This document shows positions 5,676-8,796 of a DNA stretch of 8,796 bases, piece by piece (position 1 is the stretch's first letter; each line of letters starts with the position of its first letter). The DNA is taken from positions 1 through 8,796 of the forward strand of contig JAHKLH010000058.1 of assembly GCA_029856635.1 (NCBI GenBank), in the 5' to 3' direction. This DNA is from Candidatus Njordarchaeota archaeon. GTDB taxonomy: Archaea > Asgardarchaeota > Njordarchaeia > Njordarchaeales > JAHKLH01. Below the pieces are notes generated by a model, which was not told the origin of the DNA, did no database searches, and saw nothing but the letters and a program-made list of their open reading frames with translations. The position numbers were made by a program, and so were the translations under genes.

Positions 5676-6305
5676 ATGCGCCTAGGAGTGTACGGACTTG
5701 CTTTAACTTTTGTTCTGCTTGTTCTTATTGGTGTTCTTGCTTGGGTTGCTGATGAGCAAAGAGCACTTCCCTATGAAATTAGGGTGCCTCATATTCCAAA
5801 TGATATTACTATCTATGATGGAAGTCCAATATCTGTTAGGCACATTGTTTTATTGCTTTTAGTCGGATGCAAGGAAGCACTGAAGTTTCAAAATTATCTC
5901 GTGATACTAATATCGTGGACAGTCTCGTGGTTTTTGCTTGGTGGAATGGCTAGGAAAATTCGTGATATAATTTTCGGTATAATCTTCCAGTATGCGGTTA
6001 TGATATTATATTTAAGTATTGTTCATGTTCGTATTACTCTATACATTCCAGAGAGCATAATACCCGCTTTTTGTGCATTTTTCGCTTCAACTGGTATGTT
6101 TTTACTCCTTAAGAAACTTCGTAAATATGACTTTTTTGAAGTTCTTGAAAAGAAGTTGAATATACGAGTTGAACCAGGATATAAATATGAAATACCCGTT
6201 CCATTTACATGCCCAAACTGTAACGCCGTACAATATTCAAATGCTCAATATTGTTGGAAATGTGGAACGGATCTAACGAAATTTTATAATGAGAGAGCAA
6301 GGTGA
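5676..6305 (+). CDS. Membrane protein with C-terminal zinc ribbon, in ECF operon
   Basis: A 209-residue protein I cannot assign to a named family. Hydrophobic segments lie near residues 6-25, 53-66 (weaker), 72-91, 97-118 and 127-146. A charged stretch (147-170) leads to a zinc ribbon, CPNC (179-182) and CWKC (193-196), that should bind one zinc ion. After the first segment comes a polar loop (26-52) rich in Pro and Ile. By the positive-inside rule the zinc ribbon (after KKLRK at 146-150) should be cytoplasmic, on the same side as EcfA. The gene lies between ecfA and ecfT, starts 6 nt after the ecfA stop, and its own stop sits inside the ecfT ribosome binding site. So it is very likely made together with the transporter and may be an accessory or regulatory subunit. 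It is unlike S-components in length of C-terminal tail and lacks their motifs, but a diverged S-component cannot be excluded. Confidence 0.8.
   Translation: MRLGVYGLALTFVLLVLIGVLAWVADEQRALPYEIRVPHIPNDITIYDGSPISVRHIVLLLLVGCKEALKFQNYLVILISWTVSWFLLGGMARKIRDIIFGIIFQYAVMILYLSIVHVRITLYIPESIIPAFCAFFASTGMFLLLKKLRKYDFFEVLEKKLNIRVEPGYKYEIPVPFTCPNCNAVQYSNAQYCWKCGTDLTKFYNERAR
6299..6305 (+). promoter_or_regulatory. Ribosome binding site that decides the ecfT start
   Basis: AAGGTGA spans the previous gene's stop and lies 5 nt before ATG 6311, the same arrangement as at the 5676 start. It contains the in-frame GTG (6302-6304), so that GTG is the binding site rather than the start. Confidence 0.65.
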
Positions 6306-6310
6306 CTTTT

Positions 6311-7315
6311 ATGGGAATTGAAATAGATTTATCTTTCTTATCCGAAATCTTTCCAAAAGTCGATCCAGCCACATGGGAGTTAATTGCATCTATCCTCATT
6401 TTCATAGCACTTGGAGTAATAATACCAGCATTAATCGCGTACTTGATATTTAGGCTTATAGGTTTAACTGGATTTCGCAGACTTTTTAGTTATGAACGTA
6501 GACAATCAGTATGCCATTCCATGCATCCTACGGCCAAAATTCTCTTTGTTCTTTTTATAACCATATCAGTAGCAATTGTGAATAGCATAATAGCAATAAT
6601 TATTTTATTCGTTATAGCGTTTATACCATGGATTTTCTCTAATCCATCTTCCGATAAAATACGACTAGTCTTGATTTTCTCAGCATTCCAAATCTTGCTT
6701 ATTAGTTATGGTCAGTCATTCCTGAATCCGGGATTCGCCCGCAGGGAGCTAACAGCACTATTTATTTTCCCAACCCCTCTCTATATAACATTCCATTGGG
6801 AAGCAATAACTGTGAATGGTTTGATATACGGAATGTTCCAAAGCTTACGAGTAGTAGCCGCATTAAGTGTTGCAGTATGGTTAATAACTACTACAGCTCC
6901 CTCCGATATATTATATGGCCTAAGAAAATTCTTCCCATTAGAAATTAACTTCATGATTTCTACTGGAATCCGTGCAATCCCAGCACTTTTAGAAAAATCC
7001 ACATTAGTTTTAGCAGCGGAAAGAGCACGCGGTCTTCAAATATTCCCACGTCATTCCAGAAATCCACTTATAATCATCAGAGATGCTATAAGAGCCTTTA
7101 AAGTGATTATAACAGCATTTATTCCAATAATCATTGAATCTCTTCGTTCTGGTTATCAATTGGCTTTGGCATTAAGTACGAAAGCATTTCGAGCAAAAAG
7201 AAAAAGAACATACTTCAGAATTATAAAGCCCTCGTGGATTGATGCCACAATTATGTTGCTTTCCATCATTGGATTGATTGTTATCATACTCTTAGCTCAA
7301 TTGCAATTAGTATAG
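6311..7315 (+). CDS. ecfT: ECF transporter transmembrane subunit EcfT, N-terminally extended
   Basis: The membrane scaffold that passes the ATPase movement to the S-component, 334 residues from ATG 6311. The family core starts at MHPTAKILF (71-79; usual form DPRTKLL-like). Hydrophobic segments follow (about 77-108, 116-134 and 175-194), and a long cytoplasmic helical region comes next. This holds the first coupling motif AAERARGLQ (235-243), preceded by GIRAIPALLEKS (219-230) as in other EcfT proteins. The second coupling motif, usually ARG-like, is altered: LSTKAFRAKRKRTY (288-301). The last helix is about 310-330. Ahead of the core are about 70 extra residues with one membrane helix (24-50), so it is longer than the usual EcfT of about 250-270. 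Ribosome binding site AAGGTGA at 6299-6305 favours ATG 6311 over GTG 6302. Confidence 0.88.
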   Translation: MGIEIDLSFLSEIFPKVDPATWELIASILIFIALGVIIPALIAYLIFRLIGLTGFRRLFSYERRQSVCHSMHPTAKILFVLFITISVAIVNSIIAIIILFVIAFIPWIFSNPSSDKIRLVLIFSAFQILLISYGQSFLNPGFARRELTALFIFPTPLYITFHWEAITVNGLIYGMFQSLRVVAALSVAVWLITTTAPSDILYGLRKFFPLEINFMISTGIRAIPALLEKSTLVLAAERARGLQIFPRHSRNPLIIIRDAIRAFKVIITAFIPIIIESLRSGYQLALALSTKAFRAKRKRTYFRIIKPSWIDATIMLLSIIGLIVIILLAQLQLV

Positions 7316-7351
7316 CTCCTCTCTCATCTTCTCATTATATTGGGAACTGAC

Positions 7352-8053
7352 ATGATGAATATTGATAGGCAAAAATTAGGTCGTATTATTCTTGAAAAAT
7401 TAATATCAACCTTTAAAATCAAGAAAGGAAATTTTGTTGTAGATTACGCAGAGAATCCCTTTGAGGTCCTTGTGTCAATAATTCTCTCACAAAATACAAG
7501 TGATAAAAATTCAATTCGTGCTTTTTTAAACCTCAAGAATTCTGTAGGTACTACTCCAGAAAAATTAGCAAAAGCGTCATTAGAAGAAATTGAAAAGGCA
7601 ATTAGAGTCGGCGGATTGTATAAGATAAAAGCGCGCAGAATAAAAGAGTTGGCAAATATGATACTAAAGGGATTAAATTTAAAGGAAATTCTTGAAATGC
7701 CCGTGGAATTAGCTCGAGAGAAATTACTTAAAATTCCTGGGATTGGAAGAAAAACCGCAGATGTATTCTTAGCGTTATTTGGAAAGAAAACAATTGGAGT
7801 AGATACACACGCCGCAAGAGTCGCGAAGAGGCTTGGATTGGTTAGCGATGATGCTAATTACGAAGAAATACGACATGCATTATTAGAAACCTTCAATTTC
7901 GTTGAAAATTTTGATTATGTTCACAGATTACTAATTCAACTTGGGAGAACATTTTGTAAAGCAAAATTACCAAAGTGCAGAGAATGCCCGCTTAGAGGTT
8001 ATTGTTTATATGCAAAAAGATTTAGCCCAAAAATGGAACAAACGAGAAAATGA
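7352..8053 (+). CDS. nth: Endonuclease III (DNA glycosylase/AP lyase, iron-sulfur)
   Basis: A base-excision repair enzyme that removes oxidised pyrimidines from DNA and cuts the backbone at the resulting abasic site. The 233-residue length fits the family. It has the LSQNTSDKN motif (45-53), a helix-hairpin-helix IPGIGRKTA (128-136) carrying the catalytic Lys134, and GVDTHAAR (149-156) with the catalytic Asp151. The iron-sulfur loop has Cys202, 209, 212 and 218 in the classical CX6CX2CX5C spacing. All key residues are present, so it should be active. ATG 7352 (or 7355) is preferred to TTG 7340, with a weak GGGA at 7342-7345 in front. It begins 36 nt after ecfT and may be read through from that operon, though the function is unrelated. 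Its last 32 nt overlap the convergent gene on the other strand. Confidence 0.95.
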   Translation: MMNIDRQKLGRIILEKLISTFKIKKGNFVVDYAENPFEVLVSIILSQNTSDKNSIRAFLNLKNSVGTTPEKLAKASLEEIEKAIRVGGLYKIKARRIKELANMILKGLNLKEILEMPVELAREKLLKIPGIGRKTADVFLALFGKKTIGVDTHAARVAKRLGLVSDDANYEEIRHALLETFNFVENFDYVHRLLIQLGRTFCKAKLPKCRECPLRGYCLYAKRFSPKMEQTRK

Positions 8054-8384
8054 TAATCATTCCTATTTTCTCTCCGCTCTTTGGATCTATATAAAATCTA
8101 ATTGAGCCTTTTGGAACCATTCCCAGTTCTTTTGCTACCTCAATGGATTTGTTTCCAATTATATTGAGACACATGCTTTTCTTAAGTGCCTCACGCATTA
8201 CTCTTATTAAATCATGCTTAGTGGCTGGAATACCGCCAAAGAAATGCTCAGAAATTTTTATTTTGTGATTTGTTTCTGGATCTATTAACTCAACTCCAAG
8301 CAAGTCAACATCCACAATTGCAACTGTTCTTGCTTCTTTGTGCTCCTTAATGTAACTTATGATTTCCTCGCTCACGTGTATCAA
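8022..8384 (-). CDS. DUF424 family protein
   Basis: A 120-residue cytoplasmic protein matching the small archaeal DUF424 family, whose function I do not know to be established. The diagnostic stretches are VDLLGVEL (26-33), ISEHFFGG (44-51; usually VSE-x-FYGG) and NIIGNKSIEVAKELGMV (74-90; usually NLVG-x-A-VE-x-A). Usual members begin the first motif with Cys-Asp; here it reads Val-Asp (24-25 region), so a family Cys is missing. Start is TTG 8384, 3 nt after the stop of the upstream gene, or GTG 8375; neither has a clear ribosome binding site. The spacing suggests co-transcription and coupled translation with the gene at 8388-8726. Its 3' end runs 32 nt into nth on the opposite strand, and the last ten or so residues (IIFSFVPFLG) are encoded by that overlap. 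Confidence 0.8.
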   Translation of the reverse strand: MIHVSEEIISYIKEHKEARTVAIVDVDLLGVELIDPETNHKIKISEHFFGGIPATKHDLIRVMREALKKSMCLNIIGNKSIEVAKELGMVPKGSIRFYIDPKSGEKIGMIIIFSFVPFLG

Positions 8385-8387
8385 TGT

Positions 8388-8726
8388 TTATAACTTGTGT
8401 TGCTCAAAGGAAACCTCCACTTCTGGTAGCTCTGGTAATTCCTCTTTTTCTTTGATTTCCTCCGTAACTTCTTCCTTCTTTTCCTCTTTTACTTCCTCCT
8501 TTTTTTCTTCAACTTTTTGTGTTTGAGCAAGCGGTATCTGGTTTATACTTATTGAAAAACGTCCATCTTTGGTTCTTGATACAAGAATTTTCAGTTCGCT
8601 ACTCTCTCCCCGAATACTAAGTTGAAGCTCACTTTCTTTGAAGTCTGGTATTAAGCTAATTACGTTGTCGAGCATTTCAAAGAGCGTATTCACAACCTTG
8701 TTGTATTTACCAAATGCTGATGCCAT
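8388..8726 (-). CDS. Small acidic protein with Glu/Lys-rich tail, unknown function
   Basis: A 112-residue protein I do not recognise. Residues 1-66 look folded: a helix (about 5-28) followed by beta strands (32-40, 43-51, 55-63). Residues 71-98 are low complexity, almost only Glu, Lys and Val, ending in a Pro-Glu-Leu repeat (97-103: LPELPEV) and a short hydrophobic end. Such tails are usually unstructured and often act as linkers or interaction arms. ATG 8726 has a weak GGCGATGA in front (8729-8736 on the - strand) and a TATA-like box about 40 nt upstream. It is the first gene of a probable two-gene unit with the DUF424 gene, 3 nt away. No signal peptide or membrane segment. Confidence 0.7.
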   Translation of the reverse strand: MASAFGKYNKVVNTLFEMLDNVISLIPDFKESELQLSIRGESSELKILVSRTKDGRFSISINQIPLAQTQKVEEKKEEVKEEKKEEVTEEIKEKEELPELPEVEVSFEQHKL

Positions 8727-8740
8727 CTTTCATCGCCTAA

Positions 8741-8751
8741 AAGACAGTCTT
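8741..8751. promoter_or_regulatory. Short palindrome near the - strand start site
   Basis: AAGAC-A-GTCTT is a 5-bp inverted repeat around a central base. It falls about where transcription would start if TTTAAA at 8765-8770 is the TATA box, a common place for a repressor site. It is short enough to be chance. Confidence 0.25.
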
Positions 8752-8762
8752 AAACAATAAAG

Positions 8763-8772
8763 TATTTAAAAG
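8763..8772 (-). promoter_or_regulatory. Candidate TATA box for the - strand gene pair
   Basis: On the - strand the box reads CTTTTAAATA, with TTTAAA at 8765-8770. Transcription would start near 8742, giving a leader of about 15 nt before ATG 8726. The distance is right for an archaeal promoter. Confidence 0.5.
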
Positions 8773-8796
8773 ATGGTTATTTCGTGAAATTATTGG

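Overview
This AT-rich window looks archaeal, most likely from a thermophilic lineage of the Thermoproteota (TACK) type, although the sequence alone does not fix the lineage. The support is A/T-rich TATA-like boxes about 20-50 nt upstream of several genes, AAGGTGA- and AGGAGGTGA-type ribosome binding sites, an archaeal-type fused double-ATPase ECF transporter, and a DUF424 protein, a family known mainly from archaea. There is no rRNA, tRNA, transposase or CRISPR array in it.

Layout from left to right. A 23-bp perfect inverted repeat (25-79) with TATA boxes in both arms precedes a short, very basic helical protein (122-415). Next is a large membrane protein (652-2016) whose C-terminal half resembles the substrate-binding S-component of an ECF vitamin transporter (YkoE-like). 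Its N-terminal half is a secreted beta-rich domain. After a 454-nt gap comes an ARPP-1/DUF6569 family protein (2471-3484). A second gap of 421 nt holds a 16-bp tandem repeat. Then follows a tightly packed + strand operon: a fused EcfA-EcfA ATPase (3906-5669), a membrane protein with a C-terminal zinc ribbon (5676-6305), EcfT (6311-7315) and, 36 nt further on, endonuclease III (7352-8053). On the - strand, convergent with nth, lie a protein with a Glu/Lys-rich tail (8388-8726) and a DUF424 protein (8022-8384), read in that order.

The main theme is an energy-coupling-factor (ECF) vitamin or metabolite importer. EcfAA hydrolyses ATP, EcfT couples it to the membrane, and the S-component binds the substrate. 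The S-component lies about 1.9 kb from the A/T operon and has its own upstream region, so it could be one of several S-components sharing this energising module. Three things are out of the ordinary: the extracellular domain fused to the S-component, the zinc-ribbon membrane protein placed between EcfA and EcfT, and the ARPP-1 protein between the two transporter parts. The rest (nth, DUF424) looks like ordinary housekeeping content.
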